Of a DNA stretch of 64,000 bases, positions 8,571 to 17,191 are shown piece by piece. The notes under the pieces are model-generated. The model worked only from the letters and a program-made list of their open reading frames with translations. It was not told the DNA's origin and made no database searches. Source of the DNA: Bacillus infantis NRRL B-14911. Lineage in GTDB: Bacteria > Bacillota > Bacilli > Bacillales > Cytobacillaceae. How positions within the stretch are numbered: position 1 is the stretch's first letter; each line of letters starts with the position of its first letter. The DNA lies in assembly GCF_000473245.1 (NCBI RefSeq), contig NC_022524.1, forward strand, positions 1,946,501-2,010,500, given 5' to 3'. Position numbers and translations under genes: made by a program.

Positions 8571-8738
8571 CTTCAACACCTGGATCAGAAGTGTGTAAGC
8601 GCCAGAAGGATTTAATGGATTATTGCTGTAGATTGCCTTATAATCTTCTCCAAACCAGCTAGAAATTATGGAGAATTCTGCACCACATATACTATTTAGC
8701 AGCTTTAAAGCAAAAAACTCTTTGTAAAGGAAGTAGCC

Positions 8739-9656
8739 ATGACACTACAACAGCTAAAATACGTAATCGAAGTAGCCAGAAGCCGTTCGATCAACAAAGC
8801 GGCACAAAGGCTGTTTATCAGCCAGCCCAGCCTTTCGAATGCACTGAAAGAGCTGGAAGAGGAAGTGGGAATCACGATTTTTTCGCGGTCCAATAAGGGG
8901 ATTATCATCACTCCTGAAGGATCAGAGTTTCTTGGCTATGCCAGGCAGGTGGTTGAGCAGGCGGAGCTTCTTGAAAACCGTTATACGAATGCACGGTCCC
9001 CGCAGCAGCACTTTTCTGTTTCTGCCCAGCACTATGCCTTTGCGGTCAGTGCGTTTGTCCGCCTGTTAAAAGAATATGATCCGGAGGAATATGAATTCAG
9101 CCTGCGGGAAACGAAGACCTATGAAATCATTGATGATGTGAAGAACCTGCGCAGTGAGATCGGGATTTTGTATGTGAATGAATTCAATAAAAATGTCATT
9201 TATAAGTTTCTGAGGGAAGGAAGTCTGGAGTTTCATGAGCTGTTTGAGGCAGATCCCCATATATTTATCAGCTCCACAAATCCGCTTGCGGAAAGGGATT
9301 ATGTCACTTTATCTGATTTGGATCCGTATCCATATCTCTCTTATGAGCAGGGAGACTATAATTCCTTCTATTTTTCCGAGGAGATTCTCAGCACCCTTTC
9401 CAGGCCGAAGAATATCCGGGTGACGGATCGGGCCACTCTGTTTAATCTGCTGATCGGGCTGGACGGCTATACCATTTCAACAGGTGTTATCAGCCATAAA
9501 TTAAACAGCAAGGATATCATAGCCATTCCCTTAAAGGTGGATGAGAAGATTAATGTGGGTTATATCACGCATAAAAATGTGACCAACAGCCCGCTTGCGA
9601 ATATTTATATTCAATATTTAAAAGAAAGCATAAAAGAAGAGCTTGGCGGGTTATAG
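8739..9656 (+). CDS. LysR-family transcriptional regulator (MetR/MtaR-like)
   Basis: A 305-residue LysR regulator with an N-terminal winged HTH (about 1-60; SINKAAQRLFISQPSLSNAL is the recognition region) and a C-terminal periplasmic-binding-like effector domain. The start is ATG 8739 behind AAAGGAAG. From memory its N-terminus resembles streptococcal MetR/MtaR, and two points support this: the downstream gene is a methionine-synthase-like enzyme, and a palindrome at 9650-9670 closely fits the streptococcal MET-box. A TATAAT at 8639-8644 could be its -10. It is transcribed in the same direction as its probable target, and its stop codon lies inside the palindrome. Confidence 0.88.
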   Translation: MTLQQLKYVIEVARSRSINKAAQRLFISQPSLSNALKELEEEVGITIFSRSNKGIIITPEGSEFLGYARQVVEQAELLENRYTNARSPQQHFSVSAQHYAFAVSAFVRLLKEYDPEEYEFSLRETKTYEIIDDVKNLRSEIGILYVNEFNKNVIYKFLREGSLEFHELFEADPHIFISSTNPLAERDYVTLSDLDPYPYLSYEQGDYNSFYFSEEILSTLSRPKNIRVTDRATLFNLLIGLDGYTISTGVISHKLNSKDIIAIPLKVDEKINVGYITHKNVTNSPLANIYIQYLKESIKEELGGL

Positions 9657-9670
9657 CTTTAAGCTATAAC
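9650..9670. promoter_or_regulatory. Perfect 21-bp palindrome resembling the MetR/MtaR MET-box
   Basis: GTTATAGCTT-T-AAGCTATAAC has perfect 10-bp arms around one central base. The remembered streptococcal MET-box is TATAGTTT-N-AAACTATA, so only one symmetric position differs. It covers the end of the LysR gene and lies upstream of the MetE-like gene. A possible -10 (TACACT, 9715-9720) lies downstream. Confidence 0.65.
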
Positions 9671-9796
9671 AAGGCATAGCGACATTGTGTTACGTTATAA
9701 GAACTTCCCTGTGCTACACTTACTTTAATGAAAACAAGCCAAGTTCCAGGGCAGCATTTTTATAAGCCTTGGATATATGGGGAGAGGGAGTTCATT

Positions 9797-10900
9797 ATGA
9801 CTAAGACACTTGTTAAAGCTCCATTCAGAGCAGATCATGTAGGAAGCTTATTGCGCCCGGAGAGGATCCATAAGAGCAGGAAGGAGTTCCAGGAAGGCAC
9901 GATTACAGCCCAGGAGCTGCATGCTATTGAGACAGAAGAAATCAAGAAGATTGTGGACAAGCAAATTGAGGTCGGCCTTCAGGCTGTCACCGATGGGGAA
10001 TTCCGCCGCCGGTTCTGGCATACCGATTTCCTTGAGCATTTGAATGGGGTGGAGGGCTATGTGCCGGATCATGGCTTTGCCTTCAAAGGGGAAGAAACGG
10101 AAAGATATGATGTGAGAGTCACAGGAAAAATTACGTTTAACCAAGATCATCCGCATATTAAAGACTTTATCGAATTTAAAGAAATTGTCGGTGACCGTGC
10201 GGTTGCAAAGCAGACCATCCCAAGCCCTAACCAATTATTTAACGCAGGCATCCGCAACCTTGATATCTATCCGGACGTTGAAGAATATGCGAATGATATC
10301 ATCAAGACTTACAAGGATAGCATCAAAGCCTTCTATGATGCAGGCTGCCGCTACCTTCAATTTGATGATGTGTACATCGCCGGCCTGAATGCACCGGAAA
10401 TTCCATTCAATGACAGCGGCTATTCACGTGAGGAATTAATCAGCCTGGCATTAAGAGTTGTGAACGGTGTGCTGGAGGATAAGCCGGAGGATCTGACTGT
10501 AACCACTCACCTTTGCCGCGGGAACTACCGCTCTAAATGGGCATTCGAAGGCAGCTATGCCAAGATTGCGCCTGTATTGTTTGCAAAAGAGAAGGTGAAC
10601 GGATTTTTCCTGGAATACGATGATGACCGTTCCGGCGATTTCGGTCCTCTGGAGTTCGTTCCAAATGGCGGCCCGCTGGTGGTGCTGGGTGTATTCACGT
10701 CCAAGCATGGCACTTTGGAAGACAAGGAGAACATTAAAGCACGTGTAGAAGAAGCAACCAAATATCTGCCGCTGGAGCAATTATGCATCAGCCCTCAATG
10801 CGGATTCGCTTCTACCCATCACGGCAATATCCTGACAGAGGAAGAGCAGTGGGCTAAGCTGAAGTATATTGTAGATATTTCTAAGGAAATTTGGGGATAA
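9797..10900 (+). CDS. MetE-like cobalamin-independent methionine synthase family protein (YxjG/YxjH type)
   Basis: A 367-residue protein corresponding to the C-terminal catalytic barrel of MetE, lacking the N-terminal half of full-length (about 750-residue) MetE. Zinc-site and substrate motifs are visible: HLCRGN (His and Cys), the FDDVYIAGL segment and SPQCGFAS (second Cys). It would transfer a methyl group to homocysteine or a related thiol; the donor for these short forms is not settled. ATG 9797 is chosen because GGGGAGAGGGAG precedes it, although the frame is open from 9728. No S-box riboswitch is visible upstream, unlike B. subtilis yxjG/yxjH; the MET-box-like palindrome apparently replaces it. 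Confidence 0.88.
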   Translation: MTKTLVKAPFRADHVGSLLRPERIHKSRKEFQEGTITAQELHAIETEEIKKIVDKQIEVGLQAVTDGEFRRRFWHTDFLEHLNGVEGYVPDHGFAFKGEETERYDVRVTGKITFNQDHPHIKDFIEFKEIVGDRAVAKQTIPSPNQLFNAGIRNLDIYPDVEEYANDIIKTYKDSIKAFYDAGCRYLQFDDVYIAGLNAPEIPFNDSGYSREELISLALRVVNGVLEDKPEDLTVTTHLCRGNYRSKWAFEGSYAKIAPVLFAKEKVNGFFLEYDDDRSGDFGPLEFVPNGGPLVVLGVFTSKHGTLEDKENIKARVEEATKYLPLEQLCISPQCGFASTHHGNILTEEEQWAKLKYIVDISKEIWG

Positions 10901-10907
10901 AATATTT

Positions 10908-10942
10908 AGCGAACAGCTTATGGATGCTGTTCGCTTTTTTTT
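10908..10942 (+). terminator. Rho-independent terminator
   Basis: AGCGAACAGC pairs perfectly with GCTGTTCGCT across an 8-nt loop, followed by eight or more Ts. It ends the MetE-like gene. Confidence 0.95.
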
Positions 10943-11031
10943 GTACCGATTATAAAAAGGACATCCCCATTCCACAATCACTAACATTCAAACAGGCCTC
11001 CCCATCATACACTGTCATGGAGGTGAGATAT

Positions 11032-11472
11032 ATGCCACGAGTGAATTACCGAAGTGCTGACGTAGACCTGATGGCCAGGATGATGCGGGCAGAGGCCGAA
11101 GGGGAAGGCAAGCAGGGGATGCTGTACGTGGGAAATGTGATTGTGAACCGTCTTTTAGCCAATTGTTTGGATTTTAAGGATTTGAGATCCGTTCGGGATG
11201 TCATCTTTCAGGTGCAGGGCGGAAATTATTCTTTTGAAGCCGTTCAAAAGGGGAATGTGTTTTATCAAAGGGCAAGGGAAGCGGAGAGAAGATTAGCCAA
11301 GCAGAACCTTGATTATTGGAGACAGCATCCGGGGAAGTATGCTCTCTGGTATTTTAATCCGTATGCCCCTTGTCCTCCCACTTGGTATGATCAGCCTTTT
11401 GCCGGCCAGTTTAAGAATCATTGTTATTATGAACCGAAGGCAGGGACTTGTGAGGCTGTTTATTCCGGGTAA
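11032..11472 (+). CDS. cwlJ: Spore cortex cell-wall hydrolase (CwlJ/SleB catalytic family)
   Basis: A 146-residue protein consisting of little more than the SleB/CwlJ hydrolase domain (Hydrolase_2). The family motif around RAEAEGEGKQGMLYVGNV contains the catalytic Glu, and YFNPYAPCPPTW lies in the C-terminal half. CwlJ hydrolyses spore cortex peptidoglycan during germination and needs no signal peptide, because it sits on the outside of the cortex under the coat. Length fits CwlJ (about 142) and not SleB (about 300). The ATG at 11032 is behind GGAGGTGAG. B. subtilis cwlJ is usually followed by gerQ; none follows here, so this could be a CwlJ paralogue. Confidence 0.85.
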   Translation: MPRVNYRSADVDLMARMMRAEAEGEGKQGMLYVGNVIVNRLLANCLDFKDLRSVRDVIFQVQGGNYSFEAVQKGNVFYQRAREAERRLAKQNLDYWRQHPGKYALWYFNPYAPCPPTWYDQPFAGQFKNHCYYEPKAGTCEAVYSG

Positions 11473-11502
11473 GCTTACTCTCTTTGAGTAGGCTTTTTTA
11501 TT
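11473..11502 (+). terminator. Terminator after cwlJ
   Basis: GCTTACTC pairs with GAGTAGGC (one G-U or mismatch), followed by TTTTTTATTTT. Confidence 0.75.
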
Positions 11503-11861
11503 TTCACGGCAGCAGAAAGGGTGAAGATTAATATGCCAGTTTTTGAAAAAAATGCTGAGCCCTGATATGCCATACTTGTTAACGCTTACTTTTTATTTTA
11601 ATATAGGAATATAATATATATAAATTTCCAATCCTGATATAATGATAAAAGTACAGAATTTTTGATTTTTCCAGTATAAAGTGAACCTTTGCACTTTTTT
11701 CCAAACGAAAAATAATATATAATTATCAGATAATAGTAGATAAATTACCCAATAAATCATTATAATAGAATATGAAAGGGTTTTATTTGAAACGGAAAAG
11801 TGAATTTCTAGGTGAAATAGCGCACAATCTTTTTTCACATATAGGAGGCAAAGAACGTATT
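11503..11861. other. AT-rich upstream region of mqo
   Basis: About 360 bp without a gene. It contains the cre-like site at 11576 and a possible promoter, TTGCAC (11689-11694) with TAATAT (11713-11718) at an 18-bp spacing. A short in-frame extension of mqo (from 11772) is judged untranslated because the only good ribosome binding site is at 11842. Confidence 0.45.
11576..11590 (+). promoter_or_regulatory. cre-like site upstream of mqo
   Basis: TTGTTAACGCTTACT matches WTGNAANCGNWNNCW with one mismatch (fifth base). It lies about 100 bp upstream of the candidate mqo promoter, so it could mediate activation or be non-functional. Confidence 0.4.
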
Positions 11862-13361
11862 ATGAGCAGCGTACAGAAAGCAACAGACGTAATCTTAATT
11901 GGTGCCGGGATCATGAGCGCAACATTGGGTTCTTTTCTGAAGGAGCTTGCTCCTGAGTGGGAGATCAAGGTTTTTGAGAAGCTTGCGGGTGCAGGGGAAG
12001 AAAGCTCGAATGAGTGGAATAATGCGGGTACAGGCCATGCTGCCTTGTGCGAGCTGAATTATACGCCAGAGAAGCCGGATGGCTCTATTGATATAAAGAA
12101 AGCGATTAATATTAACGAACAATTCCAGCTGTCGCGCCAGTTTTGGTCTTATTTAGTCAAAAAGGACCTTATCCGCAATCCTCAGGAATTCATCATGCCT
12201 ATACCGCATATGAGCCTTGTGGAAGGTGAGAAAAATGTAGAATTCCTGCAAAAACGATTTAAAGCGCTTTCAGGTGTCCCGCTGTTTCAGGGCATGGAAT
12301 TCTCAAGTGATCCAAGGAAATTGAAGGAATGGATTCCTCTTATCATGGAGGACCGGAAATCAACCGAACCGATCGCCGCCACGAAAATTGATTCCGGTAC
12401 TGATGTGAACTTCGGTGCTTTGACAAGGATGCTGTTCGACTATTTAAAAAAGCAAAATGTAGAAATGAATTACAAGCATACGGTAAAGGATATCAAGCGC
12501 AACAGCCAGGGCTTGTGGGACGTGAAGGTAAAGAATCTTGAGAGCGGTGCTGTGGAACACCATACTGCCAAGTTCGTATTCATCGGTGGCGGGGGCGGCA
12601 GTCTGCCGCTGCTGCAGAAAACCGGGATTCCTGAGTCGAAGCGTATTGGCGGCTTCCCTGTCAGCGGACTTTTCCTTGTCTGCAATAACCCGGAGGTCAT
12701 TGCCAGGCACCATGCCAAGGTATACGGGAAAGCAAAGGTCGGAGCGCCGCCAATGTCGGTTCCGCATCTTGATACAAGGTATATCGATAACAAGAAGTCC
12801 CTGCTGTTCGGGCCTTTTGCCGGATTCTCTCCTAAGTTCCTGAAAACTGGTTCCAATTTCGATCTGATCGGTTCTGTTAAACCGAATAATGTCTTTACCA
12901 TGCTGGCAGCGGGAATGAAGGAATTCCCTTTGACGAAGTATTTGATCGAGCAGGTACTGCTGTCGCATGAAAAGCGGATCCAGGAACTGCGCGAGTTCAT
13001 CCCGAATGCCAAGAGCGGTGATTGGGATACAGTTGTAGCCGGCCAGCGTGTTCAGGTCATCAAGGACACAGAAGCAGGCGGCAAAGGAACGCTGCAATTT
13101 GGGACAGAGGTTGTAAGTGCTTCAGACGGTTCGGTTGCTGCCTTGCTCGGCGCATCTCCAGGTGCATCAACTGCTGTACAGGTCATGCTTGAAGTGCTAG
13201 AGAAATGCTTCCCTGAGCATATGCAGAAATGGCAGCCGAAAATCAAAGAAATGATTCCGTCATTCGGTGTGTCGCTGGCCAGCAATCCAGCACTTTTCCA
13301 TGAGATCCAGACTTCAACAGCCGAGACACTTGGCTTAAGGAAAAAAGAACTGGTTTCCTAG
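11862..13361 (+). CDS. mqo: Malate:quinone oxidoreductase
   Basis: A 499-residue FAD enzyme of the Mqo family. The N-terminal dinucleotide-binding motif is [11 protein letters not shown], and a family-typical second block [17 protein letters not shown] lies near residue 240. It oxidises malate to oxaloacetate and reduces membrane quinone, feeding the TCA cycle and respiration as a peripheral membrane protein. Length is normal. ATG 11862 is chosen over the upstream ATG 11772 because AGGAGGC at 11844-11850 precedes it and homology starts there. The gene stands alone, bounded by a terminator at 13392. Confidence 0.95.
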   Translation: MSSVQKATDVILIGAGIMSATLGSFLKELAPEWEIKVFEKLAGAGEESSNEWNNAGTGHAALCELNYTPEKPDGSIDIKKAININEQFQLSRQFWSYLVKKDLIRNPQEFIMPIPHMSLVEGEKNVEFLQKRFKALSGVPLFQGMEFSSDPRKLKEWIPLIMEDRKSTEPIAATKIDSGTDVNFGALTRMLFDYLKKQNVEMNYKHTVKDIKRNSQGLWDVKVKNLESGAVEHHTAKFVFIGGGGGSLPLLQKTGIPESKRIGGFPVSGLFLVCNNPEVIARHHAKVYGKAKVGAPPMSVPHLDTRYIDNKKSLLFGPFAGFSPKFLKTGSNFDLIGSVKPNNVFTMLAAGMKEFPLTKYLIEQVLLSHEKRIQELREFIPNAKSGDWDTVVAGQRVQVIKDTEAGGKGTLQFGTEVVSASDGSVAALLGASPGASTAVQVMLEVLEKCFPEHMQKWQPKIKEMIPSFGVSLASNPALFHEIQTSTAETLGLRKKELVS

Positions 13362-13391
13362 AAAATTATTATGTCAACTTCAAAATCAACT

Positions 13392-13430
13392 AGAACCTTT
13401 AATCATGATAAGATTAGAGGTTCTTTTTCT
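13392..13430 (+). terminator. Terminator after mqo
   Basis: AGAACCT-TTAATC pairs with GATTA-AGGTTCT, with one small bulge, followed by TTTTTCT. Confidence 0.85.
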
Positions 13431-13460
13431 ATTTAAATGAGAAGGAAAGTGGGAAGGAAA

Positions 13461-13925
13461 ATGGATTATATAAAAACAATGCGAAAATGGATTGGACACG
13501 AAACGCTATTCACTGTCGGCTGCGGCATGATCATTGAGAACGAGGGAAAAATCCTCCTTCAGCACCGTACAGACGAAGATAATTGGTGCATACCCGGCGG
13601 AGTGATGGAGCTGGGCGAAACATTTGAGAAGACAGCTAAAAGAGAAACCTTTGAAGAAACAGGACTTGAGGTTCAGGAGCTTGAGCTGTTCGGGATTTAC
13701 TCAGGGGAAAAATGCTTTGTTGAATATCCCAATAAAGACAGGGTATTCAGTGTCCAGATTATATTCAAAACCAGCTCTTTCAGCGGGACCTTAAAGCAAA
13801 CGGGAGACGAAAGCAGGGAGCATCGGTATTTTGAGAAGAGCGGCCTGCCAGGCAATTTAAATCCAAGGCAGAAAGAGTTTATTCAAGATTGGGCGGAGGG
13901 GAAGAAGACGCCTGTACTGGATTAA
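13461..13925 (+). CDS. Nudix hydrolase
   Basis: A 154-residue Nudix protein. The full Nudix box GX5EX7REUXEEXGU is present at residues 47-69 (Gly47, Glu53, Arg61, Glu62, Glu65, Glu66, Gly68). Such enzymes hydrolyse nucleoside diphosphates linked to another moiety, using Mg2+ or Mn2+ held by the Glu cluster. Substrate cannot be inferred. The frame is open from ATG 13437, but MDYIKTMRKW at 13461 is the family-like start and has GGGAAGGA just upstream. It lies alone between two terminators, so it is probably monocistronic. Confidence 0.88.
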   Translation: MDYIKTMRKWIGHETLFTVGCGMIIENEGKILLQHRTDEDNWCIPGGVMELGETFEKTAKRETFEETGLEVQELELFGIYSGEKCFVEYPNKDRVFSVQIIFKTSSFSGTLKQTGDESREHRYFEKSGLPGNLNPRQKEFIQDWAEGKKTPVLD

Positions 13926-13979
13926 AATGAAAGAGTAATCTGTATACAGGCATCCAACTGAAGGAGTATCTGATATTTG

Positions 13980-14007
13980 AAAACCCTGCAAAATTGCGGG
14001 GCTTTTC
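13980..14007 (+). terminator. Terminator after the Nudix gene
   Basis: CCCTGC pairs with GCGGGG across AAAATT, flanked by AAAA and CTTTT, so it could work in both directions. Confidence 0.7.
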
Positions 14008-14142
14008 TATATGTGCAAGCAATCCGCAGACAGACCCATTAAATCCTGAATAATTTAGTCATCCTTAATTCTTTCTTTAAAAATTCTTTAACGTTTCCTC
14101 CTATACTGAGTTTTGTTAAGAGAATGATTAGGAGGAAAGATA

Positions 14143-14745
14143 ATGGAAAAATCGATTATGTTCACTATTGAATCATGGTATGTGCTTGGCCCGCTCTTTT
14201 TTATGGGGCTTCTGGTCCTTGCCGTCTGGGGTAAGCGTCAAAATAGGAAGGTGACCATAGCTCAATACGTTGTTTTATTGTCATTTGGAATATACTTGCT
14301 TTGCGTGATCCATCTTGTGTTTTTCCCGATAGAGGTGAATATAGGAAAGTATGCGAATCAGACAAAGTGGTATCAGACTGTGAACTTTATACCTGTGCTG
14401 ACAATTGATATAACGACTTTTATGCTGAATGTACTTATGCTTGTGCCATTCGGGATGTACCTTCCGTTCCTGAACAGGAGAATGGTTTCCTTAAAAGACG
14501 CTGCAAAGTTCGGCTTTGCATTGAGTCTTGCTTTTGAATTGGTTCAGCTGCTGATCAGGGTGACGCTTGGAAGCGGCAGAAGCACGGATGTGAATGATCT
14601 GCTGGCAAATACAGCAGGAGCAATAGTTGGATTTTTCATAGTGAAAAGCTTGTTCAAGATAAATTTTATTGGCGGTCTGCTGAAGCAGTTTCAGCTGCAT
14701 GAAAAGAAGGGAGAGTCAGTCATTGACGAGAATATTGATTGTTGA
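14143..14745 (+). CDS. VanZ-family membrane protein
   Basis: A 200-residue integral membrane protein with four to five hydrophobic helices and VanZ-like features: the VNFIPVLT segment, an NVLMLVPFGMYLP helix and STDVNDLLANTAGA, the conserved D-x-x-D-x-x-x-N region. VanZ of Tn1546 gives low-level teicoplanin resistance by an unknown mechanism; chromosomal relatives are widespread in Bacillaceae. The ATG at 14143 is behind TAGGAGGAAAG. The response regulator gene starts 23 bp before its end, so VanZ, regulator and kinase form one operon. A candidate -10 (TATACT) lies near 14103. Confidence 0.85.
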   Translation: MEKSIMFTIESWYVLGPLFFMGLLVLAVWGKRQNRKVTIAQYVVLLSFGIYLLCVIHLVFFPIEVNIGKYANQTKWYQTVNFIPVLTIDITTFMLNVLMLVPFGMYLPFLNRRMVSLKDAAKFGFALSLAFELVQLLIRVTLGSGRSTDVNDLLANTAGAIVGFFIVKSLFKINFIGGLLKQFQLHEKKGESVIDENIDC

Positions 14746-15406
14746 TGATGATCAGCATATTACTGAGCTGATTGAGGTGTATTTAAAGAATGAAGGGTAT
14801 GAGGTCAGTAAAGCTGGCAATGGGGTTGAGGCATTGAACAGCTTCGGCAAAAGCCAGCCGGATTTGATCATTCTGGATATTATGATGCCTGAGATGGACG
14901 GGCTGTCTTTTTGCACACAGGTGAGGAAGAGCAGCCAGGTGCCTATTCTGATGGTGAGTGCAAAGGTAGAGGATATGGACAAAATCGTGGGTCTGATGAC
15001 TGGTGCCGATGACTATATGAGTAAGCCATTTAATCCGCTTGAGCTCACAGCAAGAGTGAAGGCTCTTCTCAGGAGAGCAAACTACTCCCAGCCAGAAAAG
15101 GGCGATGCTGTTCTGCAAATCGGCCCGCTTGCAATCGATAAACAAAAGCATCATGTGCTGGCGGAAGGTAATAGCATAAAACTGACTTCCATTGAGTTTG
15201 AGATCCTTTATCTGCTGGCAAGAAACCAGGGCCGTGTTTTTTCTTCTGAAGAAATATTTGAAAGTGTATGGAATGAACCAGGTGAAGGGTCCAATAAGAC
15301 AGTTATGGTCCATATAAGCAATCTGCGTGAAAAGCTTGAAGCAGCTTTACCAGGCGAAAAAATCATTCACACGGTATGGGGAGTGGGGTATAAAATTGAA
15401 AGATAA
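14723..15406 (+). CDS. OmpR/PhoB-family response regulator (VanR-like)
   Basis: A 227-residue two-domain response regulator. The receiver has the acidic cluster D8-D9-D10, phospho-acceptor Asp52 in LDIMMPEMDG and Lys101 in SKPF. The C-terminal winged helix has SSEEIFESVWNE and VMVHISNLREKL. TTG 14723 is preferred to ATG 14699 because AAGGGAGAG lies 9 bp before it and the receiver starts there directly. It overlaps vanZ-like by 23 bp and the kinase by 11 bp, so the three are translationally coupled. It resembles VanR-type regulators, but no vanHAX-like target lies nearby. Confidence 0.9.
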   Translation: MTRILIVDDDQHITELIEVYLKNEGYEVSKAGNGVEALNSFGKSQPDLIILDIMMPEMDGLSFCTQVRKSSQVPILMVSAKVEDMDKIVGLMTGADDYMSKPFNPLELTARVKALLRRANYSQPEKGDAVLQIGPLAIDKQKHHVLAEGNSIKLTSIEFEILYLLARNQGRVFSSEEIFESVWNEPGEGSNKTVMVHISNLREKLEAALPGEKIIHTVWGVGYKIER

Positions 15407-16526
15407 TTTTAAGCATATCCTCAGGTTCATTCCAAAATGGAAGATTGCGATCTATATCATCCTCTCTTTCTTCCTTGCACTGGCTGTTGCCGCCCTCCTA
15501 TTGCCGGCTGTCTGGTATATCGAGGACAATTCGAGATTTGCTGAAAGCCTGCTGTTTCTTTTATTTTACGGAAGGTCATTGGTGCTTCTCGTTTTTTATG
15601 CAATCCTCATGATAGGGTTCCTGCTGCTTTTTTACCTGTACGAAAGAAAAAGGTACCTTAGCTATTATGTGAAAAAGCTGACAGAAGAGGTGCAGCAGCT
15701 GGCTTTTAAAGAGGGCAAAGCTGTATTATCCGGCAAAGGCGAATTCAGCAGGCTGGCTGAAGGGATTCAGGAGATCTTCACTAAATCAGAGCAGGCTATT
15801 GTAGAAGTAAGAAAAGCAGAACAGCTGAAAAATGAGCTGGTGACAAATGTGGCCCATGATCTCCGCTCTCCGCTCACTTCAATCATCGGCTATTTAAATT
15901 TAATCAATGAAGACCGCTATCAGGATGAGGTGGAGCTGCGCCATTATATCCAGGTCATCACTGATAAGACAGCAGGTTTGCATTCCTTGATAGACGACAT
16001 TTTCGAATACACATACATGCAGAACCAGCAGGCACTCTTTGAAAAGCATCCGATCGATTTGGAGGAATTGATGAATCAGCTTGCGGTTCAATCCCGTGTG
16101 CAGCTGGAGGACGCGGGGATGGAGTGGCGGCAGTTCCTTGAAGGGGATGAACCCCCTATTGTTCTCGGGGACGGAGGGAAGCTGATCCGGGTCTTTGAGA
16201 ACCTGATCCAAAACGCTGTCCGGTATGGCAGAGAAGGAAAGTATCTGGATATCATCCTTGGAGGCACAGGCCATAATGTCGAGATACAGGTTGCCAATTA
16301 TGGGCCTGCCATCCCGGGGGCTGAACTGCCTCATATTTTTGAGAGGTTTTTCCGGGTAGAAAAATCCAGATCGCATTTTACTGGAGGGTCCGGGCTTGGT
16401 TTGGCTATAGCAAAGAGCATCATTGAGCTGCATGGAGGAACAATTGAAGCAAAGAGCAGACCGGGAAGGACAGCTTTTATCATCAGACTGCCAAGAGGAT
16501 ATAGTGATGAACGGCAAAGAACCTAA
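15396..16526 (+). CDS. Membrane sensor histidine kinase (VanS-like)
   Basis: A 376-residue kinase with two transmembrane helices (about 17-41 and 61-82) enclosing a very short external loop of about 20 residues, so it probably senses something in or near the membrane. After a linker, the HisKA motif NVAHDLRSPL holds His154. The ATPase domain has the N-box NLIQNAVRYG and G-box GGSGLGLAIAKS. TTG 15396 is chosen because GGAGTGGGG lies just before it; the longer frame from 15327 would overlap the regulator by 80 bp. It is the last gene of the VanZ operon, followed by the terminator at 16597. Confidence 0.9.
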   Translation: MKDNFKHILRFIPKWKIAIYIILSFFLALAVAALLLPAVWYIEDNSRFAESLLFLLFYGRSLVLLVFYAILMIGFLLLFYLYERKRYLSYYVKKLTEEVQQLAFKEGKAVLSGKGEFSRLAEGIQEIFTKSEQAIVEVRKAEQLKNELVTNVAHDLRSPLTSIIGYLNLINEDRYQDEVELRHYIQVITDKTAGLHSLIDDIFEYTYMQNQQALFEKHPIDLEELMNQLAVQSRVQLEDAGMEWRQFLEGDEPPIVLGDGGKLIRVFENLIQNAVRYGREGKYLDIILGGTGHNVEIQVANYGPAIPGAELPHIFERFFRVEKSRSHFTGGSGLGLAIAKSIIELHGGTIEAKSRPGRTAFIIRLPRGYSDERQRT

Positions 16527-16596
16527 TTAATTTCGGCTCCCGGCCAGTATAAAGTAGTTGGTAGGGAGAAAAATTTGAAAGGCCATATTACTTAAC

Positions 16597-16630
16597 AGAC
16601 CAAATCGCTTATGATTTGGTCTTCTTTTAT
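16597..16630 (+). terminator. Terminator of the VanZ/two-component operon
   Basis: AGACCAAATC pairs perfectly with GATTTGGTCT across a 6-nt loop, followed by TCTTTTATTTT. Confidence 0.9.
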
Positions 16631-16670
16631 TTTCTTTGTATCGCACTGGATATAAAAAATGTAATTCTCG

Positions 16671-16699
16671 TTGACTTTCTTTACCTCAAGTGATAAACT
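16671..16699 (+). promoter_or_regulatory. Sigma-A promoter of the Rrf2 operon
   Basis: TTGACT and TAAACT with an exact 17-bp spacer, 57 bp upstream of the Rrf2 start. It lies directly before the palindrome at 16712. Confidence 0.75.
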
Positions 16700-16711
16700 G
16701 GACACAATTGC

Positions 16712-16735
16712 AGATATTAAGAGTCTTTAATATCT
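16712..16735. promoter_or_regulatory. Palindromic operator, probable Rrf2 binding site
   Basis: AGATATTAA-GAGTCT-TTAATATCT has perfect 9-bp arms. It starts 12 bp after the -10, so a bound protein would block transcription. Position and symmetry fit autoregulation by the Rrf2 protein encoded next. Confidence 0.7.
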
Positions 16736-16755
16736 TTTTATTAGAGGAGGTTATT

Positions 16756-17157
16756 ATGAAATATTCAAACGCGACAAACTATGCTCTTCATACGATGGTC
16801 CATCTAATGCTGGAGCCTGGGGAGGGCACAGTGGGAGTACAGGAATTAGCAGAAATGCAGCACCTCTCCCCGACGTACCTTTCTAAGGTTTTAACCAAAC
16901 TTGCGAAAGCGGGCTTGATCGAATCAACTCCTGGTGCAAAGGGAGGCTATAAAATTTCCAGAAAAAAACATGAAATATCCTTTTTGGATGTCATCCACGC
17001 GATTGAAGGGGAGACTAGCTTATTCGATTGCTCCATTCACCATGAAGGCTGCTTGATTGAGAACGTCATGAGACAGGCAGAGGAAAATATGAAAAGTGAA
17101 CTGGCATCAAAGCTTCTAATCGATATCGCTAAAGAGGCAGAATCACAACGGAAATAA
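16756..17157 (+). CDS. Rrf2-family transcriptional regulator
   Basis: A 133-residue Rrf2 protein with a winged HTH (about 1-70; HLSPTYLSKVLTKLAKAGLI is the recognition region). The C-terminal effector region has two cysteines, Cys92 and Cys99, in DCSIHHEGC. Rrf2 proteins with three cysteines bind Fe-S clusters (IscR, NsrR). Having two fits thiol-redox sensing or metal binding better, aided by the two His between them. ATG 16756 follows AGGAGG closely; the in-frame extension from 16690 runs into the promoter and operator and is rejected. It heads an operon with a flavoprotein and a methyltransferase. Confidence 0.9.
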   Translation: MKYSNATNYALHTMVHLMLEPGEGTVGVQELAEMQHLSPTYLSKVLTKLAKAGLIESTPGAKGGYKISRKKHEISFLDVIHAIEGETSLFDCSIHHEGCLIENVMRQAEENMKSELASKLLIDIAKEAESQRK

Positions 17158-17191
17158 GAAAATATCTAAATTCATTGAGGGAGTGAACAAA

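Noticed and set aside
9728-9796. In-frame N-terminal extension of the MetE-like protein
   Set aside because: It lacks a ribosome binding site and overlaps the likely promoter region, while ATG 9797 has a strong purine-rich site and matches the family start.
9657-9796. S-box (SAM-I) riboswitch upstream of the MetE-like gene
   Set aside because: The 140-bp leader is too short and shows none of the conserved S-box blocks or a terminator/antiterminator pair.
12444-13097. 217-codon minus-strand ORF inside mqo
   Set aside because: It lies wholly within a clear malate:quinone oxidoreductase gene and shows no domain pattern.
14143-16526. Complete vancomycin-resistance cluster
   Set aside because: Only VanZ, regulator and kinase relatives are present. 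No D-Ala-D-Lac ligase, VanH or VanX gene is in the window, and the VanW gene is 46 kb away.
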